A stretch of 64,000 bases of DNA from Methylophaga sp. (GTDB lineage: Bacteria > Pseudomonadota > Gammaproteobacteria > Nitrosococcales > Methylophagaceae), in NCBI GenBank assembly GCA_020831825.1, contig JAFIFW010000019.1:62001-126000 (forward strand), written 5' to 3'. The position numbers were made by a program, and so were the translations under genes. This document shows positions 56,491 to 64,000 of this stretch, piece after piece; the stretch's first letter is position 1; every line of letters starts with the position of its first letter. The notes beneath the pieces are model-generated. The model saw only the letters and a list, made by a program, of their open reading frames with translations, did not search any database and had not been told where the DNA came from.

Positions 56491-56816
56491 TGACTTATCA
56501 ACAACATCAACCACCACACGTCGGTGCATTAATCTACAGAACATATATCGAGCCGTTCGGCAATGTGTCTGCCAACAAAATTGCCTCAGCCCTGGGCGTC
56601 GCACCCAGCACTTTTAACCGTTTGTTAAACGGAAAATCTGATCTCTCACCAGAAATGGCGGTTAAGTTATCTGCTGTACTAGGCGGCTCTGCCGAGAGTT
56701 GGTTGAGGCTTCAGGAAAGTTACGATCTCTGGCAAGCTCGGCAACAGGTTAATACACAGTCACTTCGTAGAATGAAGTTTGATGAACCATCGATGACTCA
56801 AGCGACTATTGCGTAA
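56490..56816 (+). CDS. higA: HigA-type antitoxin, XRE family
   Basis: A 108-residue DNA-binding antitoxin. The helix-turn-helix is SANKIASALGVAPSTFNRLLN followed by GKSDLSPEMAVKLSAVLGG and SAESWLRLQESYDLWQAR, typical of HigA/VapI-like proteins. It neutralises the upstream toxin and probably represses the operon at the palindrome at 56175-56186. It lies directly upstream of repeat array 2. Confidence 0.92.
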   Translation: MTYQQHQPPHVGALIYRTYIEPFGNVSANKIASALGVAPSTFNRLLNGKSDLSPEMAVKLSAVLGGSAESWLRLQESYDLWQARQQVNTQSLRRMKFDEPSMTQATIA

Positions 56817-56827
56817 ATTACAAGTTT

Positions 56828-57372
56828 GTCATCCAGAGTCCGCCAAGGGCTCTCAAACGACCTTCAAAGTCGACACGGTAGAAAGACCGTCATTCCGGGA
56901 ATTGCACAGCAATTGCCCGGAATCCATGCACGGCTTTGGCAACATAACAACGCCAACAGAAACCACACAACCGAATGTCGTTCTGAGCTAAGCCGAAGAA
57001 TCTCAAACCACTTTTCGGGAGGCCTCCGCTGCGGTCGGCATGACAAGGAGGCTGTCATCCCGAGCCCAAACCTCCGTCATCCCGAGCCCAAACCTCCGTC
57101 ATCCCGAGCCTGCCGAGGGATCTCAAACCACCTTCAACGTCGGCACGGCAGAAAGGCCGTCATTCCGGGAATTGCACAGCAATTGCCCGGAATCCATGCA
57201 CGGCTTTGGCAAGATAACAACGCCAACAGAAACCACACAACCGAATGTCATTCTGAACGAAGCCGAAGAATCTCAAACCACTTTTCGAGATGCCTCCGCT
57301 GCGGTCGGCATGACAAAAAGACTGTCATCCCGAGCACACATTACTGTCATCCCGAGCCTGTCGAGGGATCTC
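56828..57372 (+). repeat. Array 2 of composite palindromic repeats
   Basis: Continues the array 1 pattern after the toxin-antitoxin genes. ATCCC/GGGAT elements at 56828 (degenerate), 57098 and 57346; ATTCCGGG/CCCGGAAT hairpins at 56889-56924 and 57159-57194; ATTCT/AGAAT elements at 56977-57004 and 57247-57274; inverted ATGCC/GGCAT elements after each. Unit spacing is 270 then 248 bases. Short partial copies (GTCATCCCGAGC...) are stacked at 57054-57100. The open frame 56826-57479 is repeat translation, not a gene. Confidence 0.9.
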
Positions 57373-57499
57373 AAGCCCACTTTCCATTTCATTCCCAAAC
57401 CAACCAGACTTTAAGAGCAGCCAAAACAACCCACAAGCATTTACACCTTACATGGTTTACGGTATGGTGCGTTCAATAGATGAACGCATCAGGCGACGC

Positions 57500-57850
57500 A
57501 TGCTCACTGACGAATATCGATACAAGATACTTAAACTGGTCGAAGAAAACCCGGAGATCAGTCAGCGCGAAATCGCCAAAGCGCTCGGTATCAGCCTCGG
57601 CAAAACCAACTTCTGCCTAAAAGCTCTGATCGAAAAGGGCGTGCTCAAGGCAAACAACTTTCGAAACAGCAAAAACAAACTGGCTTATATCTACAAACTC
57701 ACACCGCAAGGTATCGAGGAAAAAGCCAGTGTCACCATGCGCTTTCTCAAGCAGAAAATGAAGCAATACGAAACCTTGAAAACGGAAATCGAACTGTTGA
57801 AAAGTGATATTGCGGAACCCGCCAACAAAAAAGCCAACGCCGATGATTGA
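57500..57850 (+). CDS. EPS-associated MarR family transcriptional regulator
   Basis: A 116-residue winged-helix protein. [40 protein letters not shown] and the wing segment ending [13 protein letters not shown] match the MarR-type regulators that sit at the head of exopolysaccharide clusters. A C-terminal coiled helix ([20 protein letters not shown]) follows. I chose ATG 57500 because family members begin M-L-x-[DE]-E; an ATG at 57452 adds 16 residues. It overlaps the following epimerase by 8 bases and likely controls the downstream genes. Confidence 0.82.
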   Translation: MLTDEYRYKILKLVEENPEISQREIAKALGISLGKTNFCLKALIEKGVLKANNFRNSKNKLAYIYKLTPQGIEEKASVTMRFLKQKMKQYETLKTEIELLKSDIAEPANKKANADD

Positions 57851-59228
57851 TATAAAACAGCTACAAAATCAGCGAATTCTAGTCACCGGCAGCGCCGGTT
57901 TTATAGGATTCCATTTGACCAAAGCATTGCTGGCACTGGGCAGTCACGTTATTGGCATCGACAATCTTAACGACTACTACGACCCGGCATTGAAGCAGGC
58001 CAGGCTAGATGAACTGGAAAAATTCCACAGCTCGCTTTCAGTTTCCACGCAAAACCGTCAGCGCGAGGAGCCCACAAAAAACCGTCATTGCGAGGAGCAC
58101 AGCGACGCGGCAATCCAGAATTCAGACGAAGGAACCGAAAAAGAGCCTGTCATTCCCGCGCAGGCGGGAATCCGGCCAGCCTCTGAAACACTCCCGCAAT
58201 ACCAATTCATCAAAATGGACCTAGCCGACCGAACCGCTATCGAATCCCTTTTCAAAACCCATGAGTTCGACATTGTGGTTAACCTGGCCGCACAGGCCGG
58301 TGTGCGCTATTCATTGGAAAATCCACACGCCTATGTCGATAGCAATCTGATTGGTTTTGTGAACATTCTCGAAGGTTGTCGACATGCCAAAGTCGGTCAT
58401 CTGGTGTATGCCTCATCCAGTTCGGTGTATGGCATGAACGTCAAGCAGCCATTCAGTACCGCTGACAGGGTCGACTATCCCATCAGTCTGTATGCGGCCA
58501 CCAAAAAAGCCAATGAATTGATGGCGCATACCTACAGCCACCTCTACGGCTTGCCGACAACCGGGTTACGCTTTTTCACGGTCTACGGACCCTGGGGACG
58601 GCCAGATATGGCCTATTTCAAATTCACCAAAGCCATACTTGCGGGTAAAGCAATTGACGTATACAACCATGGCCAAATGAAACGTGACTTTACCTACATC
58701 GACGATATTGTCGATGGCATTCTGCGAGTGATGAATAAACCACCACAACTCGATACCGTCATTCCCGTGCCCACTCCCGTCATTCCCGCGCCCACTCCCG
58801 TCATTCCCGCGCAGGCGGGAATCCAAGCCAGTCCTCAAAACAGTCATTGCGAGAAGCACAGCGACGTGGCAATCCAGTCCAGCCCAAAGAGCCGTCATTG
58901 CGAGGAGCACAGCGACGCGGCAATCCAGTCCAACCTCACCAGCAACAAAATCACCAACGCCGAAGCACCCTACAAGATCTACAACATCGGCAATAACCAA
59001 CCGGTGACACTGCGACATTTCATCACCGCCATCGAAAACGCCTGTGGCAAAAAAGCCATTGAAAACAGCCTGCCGATGCAAGCCGGTGACGTACCTATTA
59101 CCTATGCAGACATTGATGGTTTGATGGCCGACACAGGATTTAAACCCAGTACTACAATTGATGAGGGAATTGAGCGTTTTATGAGTTGGTATACAGAACA
59201 CTACGCACATACAAAATCCCAAGCATAG
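57843..59228 (+). CDS. NAD-dependent UDP-sugar epimerase with two in-frame repeat insertions
   Basis: A UDP-glucuronate/UDP-glucose 4-epimerase-like enzyme (capsular polysaccharide protein I type). NAD motif VTGSAGFIG (residues 15-22), SSSVYG, catalytic Tyr217-x-x-x-Lys221 (YAATK) and [10 protein letters not shown] are intact. Relatives have about 335 residues; this has 461. The excess is two inserts, about residues 62-118 and 301-372, made of palindromic repeat peptides ([20 protein letters not shown]). Both insert in phase, in surface-loop positions between conserved strands. UDP-glucuronate from the neighbouring ugd is a plausible substrate. Confidence 0.9.
   Translation: MIDIKQLQNQRILVTGSAGFIGFHLTKALLALGSHVIGIDNLNDYYDPALKQARLDELEKFHSSLSVSTQNRQREEPTKNRHCEEHSDAAIQNSDEGTEKEPVIPAQAGIRPASETLPQYQFIKMDLADRTAIESLFKTHEFDIVVNLAAQAGVRYSLENPHAYVDSNLIGFVNILEGCRHAKVGHLVYASSSSVYGMNVKQPFSTADRVDYPISLYAATKKANELMAHTYSHLYGLPTTGLRFFTVYGPWGRPDMAYFKFTKAILAGKAIDVYNHGQMKRDFTYIDDIVDGILRVMNKPPQLDTVIPVPTPVIPAPTPVIPAQAGIQASPQNSHCEKHSDVAIQSSPKSRHCEEHSDAAIQSNLTSNKITNAEAPYKIYNIGNNQPVTLRHFITAIENACGKKAIENSLPMQAGDVPITYADIDGLMADTGFKPSTTIDEGIERFMSWYTEHYAHTKSQA
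58084..58173 (+). repeat. Two palindromic elements forming insertion 1 of the epimerase gene
   Basis: An ATTGC/GCAAT element (58084-58118) and an ATTCCCGC/GCGGGAAT element (58149-58173) lie 30 bases apart, both preceded by GTC. The second fits the ATTCCC-N8-GGGAAT form of neisserial dRS3 repeats. Read in frame they give [12 protein letters not shown] and VIPAQAGIR. Confidence 0.88.
58758..58928 (+). repeat. Cluster of palindromic elements forming insertion 2 of the epimerase gene
   Basis: Two 21-base half copies (GTCATTCCCG(T/C)GCCCACTCCC at 58758 and 58779), a full ATTCCCGC/GCGGGAAT element (58800-58824) and two ATTGC/GCAAT elements (58843-58877, 58894-58928). The 21-base step equals 7 codons, giving [23 protein letters not shown], so the frame is kept. 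Confidence 0.88.
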
Positions 59229-59256
59229 ACAAAAATAACGATCCGGACATCAGATA

Positions 59257-60429
59257 ATGAAATCAATTTCATCCAAGGCAGATTTAGCGATTAATGGTGC
59301 AGCACCGGCATTTTCGGACAAGCTTCATGTCGGCCGCCCCAACATGGGGGACAAAGCAGCCTTTCAAAAATATGTCGATCAAATTTTTGAAAGCCGCTGG
59401 CTGAGTAATAATGGGCCGCTGGTTCAAGATCTCGAACAGCGAATTGCAGAACACCATCAAGTTAAACATTGTGTTGCAATGTGTAATGGCACCATAGCCC
59501 TGGAAATTGCTATCCGGGCACTCGAGCTCTCTGGTGAAGTCATTTTGCCGTCCTACACATTTATTGCTACAGCTCACGCGCTGCACTGGCAAGAAATCAC
59601 GCCGGTTTTTGCAGATATCGATCCAGTGACTCACTGTCTTGATCCAGAAGCCGTTCGCAAAATGATCACGCCAAAAACCACCGGTATTATCGGTGTGCAT
59701 TTATGGGGGCATGCAGCTCCAGTCGATGAGCTGCAACAGATCGCAGATGAGCACGGCCTAAAGTTAATGTTCGATGCTGCTCATGCGTTCGGTTGCTCAT
59801 ACAAAGGCGCCATGATTGGCAACTTCGGCGAAGCGGAGGTGCTGAGCTTTCACGCCACCAAGTTCTTCAATACCTTTGAGGGTGGTGCAGTACTCACCAA
59901 CAATGATGAACTGGCCGAAAAAATGCGCCTCATGCGTAACTTTGGTTTTGCTGGGATGGACAAAGTCATCCACCCTGGCACTAACGGCAAGATGACCGAG
60001 ATTCATGCGGCCATGGGGCTTGTGAATCTGGATAATCTTAATGAAGTCGTTCACAGAAACGAAGAAAATTACCGAGCTTATCAGCAGGGCATAAATGGTC
60101 TGCCGGGCCTGAGCATCTATGCCTTTGATGAAAATGAGAAAAATAACTTTCAATATGTGGTGATGGAGGTTGGTGATGACTGTCCTGTCAGTCGAGATGC
60201 GATCATCGAAGCACTCCATGCAGAAAATATTCTGGCAAGGAAGTATTTTTGGCCCGGATGTCACAAGATGCTGCCATATCGGGAGCTATATCCGCATGCT
60301 GCTCTGTTATTGGAAAATACAAAAGTTGTTGGAGAGAAAGTGATTGTTCTGCCAACAGGTACTGAGTTGAACGATATTAGGATAGAGCTGATTTCATCAA
60401 TTATTGCCGAAATTATTTCAGACAGATGA
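59257..60429 (+). CDS. DegT/DnrJ/EryC1/StrS family sugar aminotransferase
   Basis: A PLP-dependent enzyme that aminates a nucleotide-linked keto-sugar. The 390-residue protein shows CNGTIALEIAIRALE, GVHLWGHAAPVDEL, DAAHAFGCSYKG and HATKFFNTFEGG with PLP Lys202. It fits the 4-aminotransferases that act on 4-keto-6-deoxysugar nucleotides, so the PglF-like dehydratase at 49.9 kb could supply its substrate. It starts 28 bases after the epimerase. The nearby acetyltransferase remnants would be natural next steps (N-acylation). Exact sugar unknown. Confidence 0.9.
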   Translation: MKSISSKADLAINGAAPAFSDKLHVGRPNMGDKAAFQKYVDQIFESRWLSNNGPLVQDLEQRIAEHHQVKHCVAMCNGTIALEIAIRALELSGEVILPSYTFIATAHALHWQEITPVFADIDPVTHCLDPEAVRKMITPKTTGIIGVHLWGHAAPVDELQQIADEHGLKLMFDAAHAFGCSYKGAMIGNFGEAEVLSFHATKFFNTFEGGAVLTNNDELAEKMRLMRNFGFAGMDKVIHPGTNGKMTEIHAAMGLVNLDNLNEVVHRNEENYRAYQQGINGLPGLSIYAFDENEKNNFQYVVMEVGDDCPVSRDAIIEALHAENILARKYFWPGCHKMLPYRELYPHAALLLENTKVVGEKVIVLPTGTELNDIRIELISSIIAEIISDR

Positions 60430-60493
60430 AAACCCACTTCGTAGGGCATTCATTTGTCTTAAGTTTAGTTTTAATGGATACCAACATAAGAAT

Positions 60494-62518
60494 ATGAAAA
60501 CAATTAATGTTGCTATAACAAGTATCGGCAGTGGCGTTGGGCAATCTATTATTGATTCTTGTCGTTTGTCCAGCTTGCCACTTAAAACTTTTGGCTATGG
60601 TATCAATCCATTTGCATTCGGCTCCTACTCCTGCGATGAACAAAGAATACTGCTGGGTATTTATGCAGATAACTATCTCGATGAGTTATTGCGGATCTGC
60701 GAACAAGACCATATTAATATCTTGATTCCCGGCTTGGATGACGAACTTTTATTGTTTGCAGACAACATCGCGAGATTTCAGAGTATTGGTGTGGCTGTCC
60801 CTGTATCCTCACGTTCTCTGATTGAGCTTTGTCGGGACAAGGAGTTAATGTCCGATGTGCTTAATGCGTATGGAGACTGTTTTGTAAAAAGTTACAGCAA
60901 AAGCCAGTTAAAGCTGCTGGCAGCTCAGGATATGGTCAATTACCCTCTTATTGCAAAACCATTGTCCGGCTTTGCGTCCCGTGGATTGTTAATCGTTATG
61001 GATGCGAGTGATATTGACCGTGTGAAAGACAACGACGTCGTTCAGGAAATTGCGGCACCATCAAAGACAGACTCAAACCATAATGTTTTCATGAAGGCAT
61101 TGCAGAGGCGTGAGGTCGCACAGGTCAGTGAATTATCGTTGCAGGTTGTTATCGGAAAAAATGGCAATGAATTGGGTCGATATGCCAGCTACAACAGGCT
61201 TCATAATGGAATTCCAATTGAAATCATACCAGCTGATGTTCCAGAGGTCTGGGCAGTAGTGGAGAGATTCTTGCCTGTTCTGCATGAATACGGCATCTAC
61301 GGCCCGTTGAATATTCAAGGTCGAATAACGGACTCAGGGCCGAAATTCTTTGAAATGAACGCACGATTCACCGGTATAACCGGATTGCGAGCTATGAGCG
61401 GTTTTAACGAAGTGGAAGCGATTATTGCAGATGCATTTGAGCTTTGCTCTAGCCGCAAGCAAATGCGACAAAATTATAGAAAAATCGGTTTACGTCAAGT
61501 CGTTAGCAAAGTGATCGACATATCGCATACCGAGGCTTTGACCGATGCATGCCAAGCAGCAGATGTGATCAACGAAAATAACTTGAAACGGAAAGTGATG
61601 GTGACCGGTGCAAATAGTTATTTAGGTCGTGCTGTTGTTGATGCCTTGCGGCTGAATCCACAAGTAGATGAAATTTTTGCTGTCGTCAGAGACCCTCAAC
61701 GCTTTGACGGCATCGTTGAACCAAAATTGCCTTCAGATGTGACAATCGTTGCACTGGAAGCTCTCTACAATGGATGTTTTCAGCCAGGGATGGTCGATGT
61801 GATTTGTCACATCGCCTCTGCGCGTCCAGTTAACACTAATGAAGAGATTGCCGCATCTCTCAGATTGACACAGTTTATGAGCTCATTGGCGTCCTTGCAT
61901 CAAGTTCCGGGGTTTATAAATCTCTCCAGTCAATCGGTTTATGGAACCAAACGTGAGCCGCTGTGGAGTGAAAATACGCCTGTCGCACCGGAGACGGCTT
62001 ACGCTCAGGCAAAGTGGGCTTCCGAATTAATGGTCGAAAATATAAAACGATCGAACCCACACTGTGCCGTGAGTTCTTTGCGGCTAGGTAGGCTTGTCGG
62101 TCCCAGCACTGTTATGCGCTGGGATGAGCTGCCACATAAATATATGCGTTCAGCATTGAATGGCGAGACATTATCAGTCTGGGGTGGTGAGCAAAAGCTT
62201 GATTTTATTGATGTACGAGATGCTGCTGAGTTGATTTCTCAAATTTGTTTGCACCCTTACCACAAATGGGAGCCAGTGCTGAATGTTGCTGCTGGTCGGC
62301 CAGTGAGTGTGCTGGAGCTGGCGGAACGGTGTTTGGAAATTGCTCAGAGTATAGGCGTTACTTCGGCTGCTTTAGAAGTCAAGGAAGTTTTTAAAGCTCC
62401 TAGTTTTGGCATGTCTATAGATAAGCTTGGATCAGTGAATGGTTGGTCTCCTAAGTATGATCTTTCTGAAACACTTTATTCTGTAGCCGAGCATATTTCA
62501 TATGAAGTACAAAAATAA
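60494..62518 (+). CDS. ATP-grasp / NAD-dependent epimerase fusion protein
   Basis: A 674-residue fusion. Residues 1 to about 365 form a CarB-like ATP-grasp protein: GSGVGQSIIDSCRLS pre-domain, then LIAKPLSGFASRGLLIV (ATP loop) and FFEMNARFTGITGLR (metal-binding Glu/Asn). From about residue 366 it is a short-chain dehydrogenase-type epimerase: VMVTGANSYLGRAVVDAL, SSQSVYG, and Tyr503-x-x-x-Lys507 (YAQAK). The start ATG at 60494 begins the first domain; the longer frame overlaps the previous gene. I know both families from surface-sugar loci, but not a named enzyme with this fusion. Overlaps the next gene by 17 bases. Confidence 0.82.
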   Translation: MKTINVAITSIGSGVGQSIIDSCRLSSLPLKTFGYGINPFAFGSYSCDEQRILLGIYADNYLDELLRICEQDHINILIPGLDDELLLFADNIARFQSIGVAVPVSSRSLIELCRDKELMSDVLNAYGDCFVKSYSKSQLKLLAAQDMVNYPLIAKPLSGFASRGLLIVMDASDIDRVKDNDVVQEIAAPSKTDSNHNVFMKALQRREVAQVSELSLQVVIGKNGNELGRYASYNRLHNGIPIEIIPADVPEVWAVVERFLPVLHEYGIYGPLNIQGRITDSGPKFFEMNARFTGITGLRAMSGFNEVEAIIADAFELCSSRKQMRQNYRKIGLRQVVSKVIDISHTEALTDACQAADVINENNLKRKVMVTGANSYLGRAVVDALRLNPQVDEIFAVVRDPQRFDGIVEPKLPSDVTIVALEALYNGCFQPGMVDVICHIASARPVNTNEEIAASLRLTQFMSSLASLHQVPGFINLSSQSVYGTKREPLWSENTPVAPETAYAQAKWASELMVENIKRSNPHCAVSSLRLGRLVGPSTVMRWDELPHKYMRSALNGETLSVWGGEQKLDFIDVRDAAELISQICLHPYHKWEPVLNVAAGRPVSVLELAERCLEIAQSIGVTSAALEVKEVFKAPSFGMSIDKLGSVNGWSPKYDLSETLYSVAEHISYEVQK

Positions 62519-63053
62519 ACAACTTATTCTGCGGTTTATGCAAAATTTCTTTGGTTCGAAATGGTTCAGTTATCCTGGGTTGTTCAAATTAAGAGCTTTT
62601 GTGTATCGAAAATTTTTTGGAATTGGTCCTAATTCGATTATTGAGAATGATGTTTGGCTCTACAGAACTCATGGCTATTCAGGAAAAATCGTTTTTGGTG
62701 ATCGAATATTATTAGCTAGACACGTACAGATTGACTATACCGGTGAAGTGATCATTGAGGATGATGTGTGGTTTTCTGAAGGGGCGTCTGTGCACAGCCA
62801 TTCCCATGAAATTACCCGAGAGCGATTATCAAGGGGCCAAGACTCAATATCCTTGAAATCAATTCATTTCAGAGAAGGTTGCTAGATTGGAAGCCGGGCG
62901 ATAATTCTTCCTCAAGCTAAAGAAATTGGTGAGGGAGCGATTGTGGCCGCTGGTGCGGTTGTGACCAAGCCGGTAAAACCTTTCACAGTCGTTGCTGGCA
63001 ATCCTGCGGTTGCAATCAAAAACATGGATAGCACTGTTTATGATGCCAGTTGA
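62502..63053 (+). pseudogene. Hexapeptide-repeat acyltransferase interrupted by an in-frame TAG
   Basis: The frame encodes a left-handed beta-helix acyltransferase (GPNSIIENDVWLYRTHGYSG, VIIEDDVWFSEGASVHSHSH), reaches HFREGC, then TAG at 62883-62885, and continues in the same frame with IGSRAIILPQAKEIGEGAIV and AGAVVTKPVKPFTVVAGNPA to a natural stop at 63051. Relatives have Trp at this point (GCWIGSRA), so TGG to TAG explains it. Without read-through the catalytic C-terminal coils are lost. It may have O-acetylated a glycan sugar. Confidence 0.82.
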
Positions 63054-63184
63054 AACCTTAAAAGTTATTTTAAAGACAGCATGAGTATCAGTCGCAATCA
63101 GCTAAGGTCTGAACGAGGGTGCGTACTTGCAGGAATAAACATGAAGACGAGAAGGTGGAATTGAAAGAGCAAAAAGAAAAACAG

Positions 63185-63833
63185 ATGATCCTATTTGGTG
63201 CTGACAGTTTTGCTTAATCATTCGTTGACTTGCTTGAGAATCAACACGCACCGATAAGTGATCGCTTATCTTGTTGATGATTCTTTTCACTCGAATCAAG
63301 CAATTTCAGACTCGCCTTTATCGGCCTGCTCAGGGTTGCAAATAAAGTACCAATCTAATGAGAATTACATTGTCATCGCTCTTGGCTGCAACTCAATCAT
63401 GTTATCACGACGAGACCGTTTTCAACGGCTTGACAGTTCGCGATTCGGTCTTTCGTGAGTTACACATAACTCAGCCATTTTGCTGACTGAGTTACAATAC
63501 AGGAAGAATACAATTATCTTTGAAAGCGCTATCTTTTCGGCATTTGTGATGTTCTGGGAAACGACACCATCCGAGCCGGGCAACATTGGCAATCAGTGTA
63601 AGGTTGGCGATCACTGTTGTATAGATTCTGGTGTCATCACGGGGGGTAACGTGACGATTGGAGAGCAATGTTTTATCGGCCTGGGTGCCATCATTCGTGA
63701 CAATATCAAGATTGCCGATCGTTGCTTTATTGGTGCTGGTGCGGTCGTCATCAAGGATACCGAGCCTGACAGCGTTTATGTAGGTAATCCAGCTCGCAGA
63801 CTCGATAAAACTTCGCTGGAAGTGACGAGTTAA
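63185..63833 (+). pseudogene. NeuD/PglD-like sugar acetyltransferase, multiply broken
   Basis: Piecing frames together gives a typical PglD-type protein: an N-terminal nucleotide-sugar domain (MILFGADSFA, then stop TAA at 63215, SFVDLLENQHAPISD), a frame change near 63258-63262, IAYLVDDSFHSNQAISD and NYIVIALGCNSIMLSRRDRF, a TGA at 63456, then the hexapeptide helix (VGDHCCIDSGVITGGNVTIG, FIGAGAVVIKDTEPDSVYVG) to the stop at 63831. At least two stops and one frameshift make it non-functional. An intact form would N-acetylate an amino-sugar from the DegT aminotransferase. Confidence 0.8.
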
Positions 63834-63837
63834 AGAA

Positions 63838-64000
63838 ATGACCTCGTCAATAGACAAAAGTAAGGTCGCCAAGCACTTTTCAGCCTCTGCATTGCGTTAT
63901 CAGCAGGTGACGCCAGTGCAGGAAATGATGGCTAATGCTTTACTTGAGAAAGCATATGCACATTTTACGGAGAAAGATTCACCAAAAAAGATTCTGGAAA
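63838..64000 (+). CDS. BioC-like SAM methyltransferase, N-terminus only
   Basis: The window ends after 54 codons. The start MTSSIDKSKVAKHFSASALR followed by YQQVTPVQEMMANALLEKAY matches the N-terminal helix region of BioC-type malonyl-ACP methyltransferases and related class I methyltransferases, and the last visible residues KKILE lead into the expected AdoMet motif I just outside the window. It starts 4 bases after the acetyltransferase remnant. In this setting a role in the polysaccharide locus is as likely as biotin synthesis. Confidence 0.6.
   Translation, partial: MTSSIDKSKVAKHFSASALRYQQVTPVQEMMANALLEKAYAHFTEKDSPKKILE

Noticed and set aside
55453-57372. CRISPR array
   Set aside because: The units are 250-316 bp, composite and with conserved rather than unique spacers; no cas genes in the window.
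56826-57479. Plus-strand open frame of 217 codons in array 2
   Set aside because: Same reason: translated repeats; it also runs into the MarR regulator's leader.
58566-59222. Minus-strand 218-codon frame inside the epimerase
   Set aside because: Antisense shadow, kept open because the palindromic repeats avoid stops on both strands.
63102-63299. Minus-strand 65-codon frame
   Set aside because: Covers the decayed acetyltransferase on the other strand; the peptide has no recognisable features.

Overview
The window reads as a chromosomal segment of a gammaproteobacterium. The evidence is E. coli-like gene neighbourhoods (ffh-rpsP-rimM-trmD-rplS with ypjD/corC divergent, xerD near dsbC, mutY-yggX, lpxH-ppi-glnS-cysS-folD close together), gammaproteobacterial families such as DUF3549, DUF4197, YheS and YbiT, and mid-range GC. 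The tandem acetate kinase/phosphoketolase pair and a membrane c-heme protein would suit a Methylophaga/Piscirickettsiaceae-like organism, but that placement is inference only.

Layout. 1-24 kb is ordinary core genome: secA (5' end outside the window), argJ, a DUF3549 gene, a minus-strand operon (2OG-oxygenase, peptide deformylase, PNPOx-like, MarC), an SpmA/SpmB-like membrane protein, DEAD-box helicase deaD, a decayed formate/nitrite transporter, dodecin, a SYLF lipoprotein-like protein, ABC-F ybiT, a GIY-YIG protein, msrB, a BvgS-like hybrid kinase whose receiver domain is frameshifted, its partner HD-GYP response regulator, ung, and ABC-F yheS and uup. 24-34 kb holds a membrane c-heme protein, DUF4197, a cold-shock protein, mutY-yggX, a large AsmA protein, an unrecognised 640-residue protein, corC-like and ypjD. 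34-46 kb holds the ffh-rplS ribosomal/tRNA operon, xerD, yajQ, dsbC, lpxH, a periplasmic cyclophilin, glnS and cysS. 45-49 kb has ackA-xfp (phosphoketolase route to acetyl-P and acetate), folD, tRNA-Pro and tRNA-Arg.

From about 49.9 kb to the end is a surface-polysaccharide locus: a PglF/CapD-type nucleotide-sugar dehydratase, glmS, ugd, an EPS-type MarR regulator, a UDP-sugar epimerase, a DegT aminotransferase, an ATP-grasp/epimerase fusion, two inactivated acyltransferases and the start of a BioC-like methyltransferase. Together these make and modify activated sugars.

The most unusual part is 54.5-58.9 kb. At least six sequence families of short palindromic repeats share one architecture, GTC-AT(stem)...(stem')AT-CTC or AT-CC, with stem bases that covary between families. 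They form two arrays of composite units of about 250-316 bp that flank a HigBA-type toxin-antitoxin pair, and they are also inserted, reading frame intact, in the coding sequences of ugd and of the neighbouring epimerase. Four genes in the window carry stop codons or frameshifts: the FNT transporter, the hybrid kinase, the hexapeptide acyltransferase and a NeuD/PglD-like acetyltransferase.
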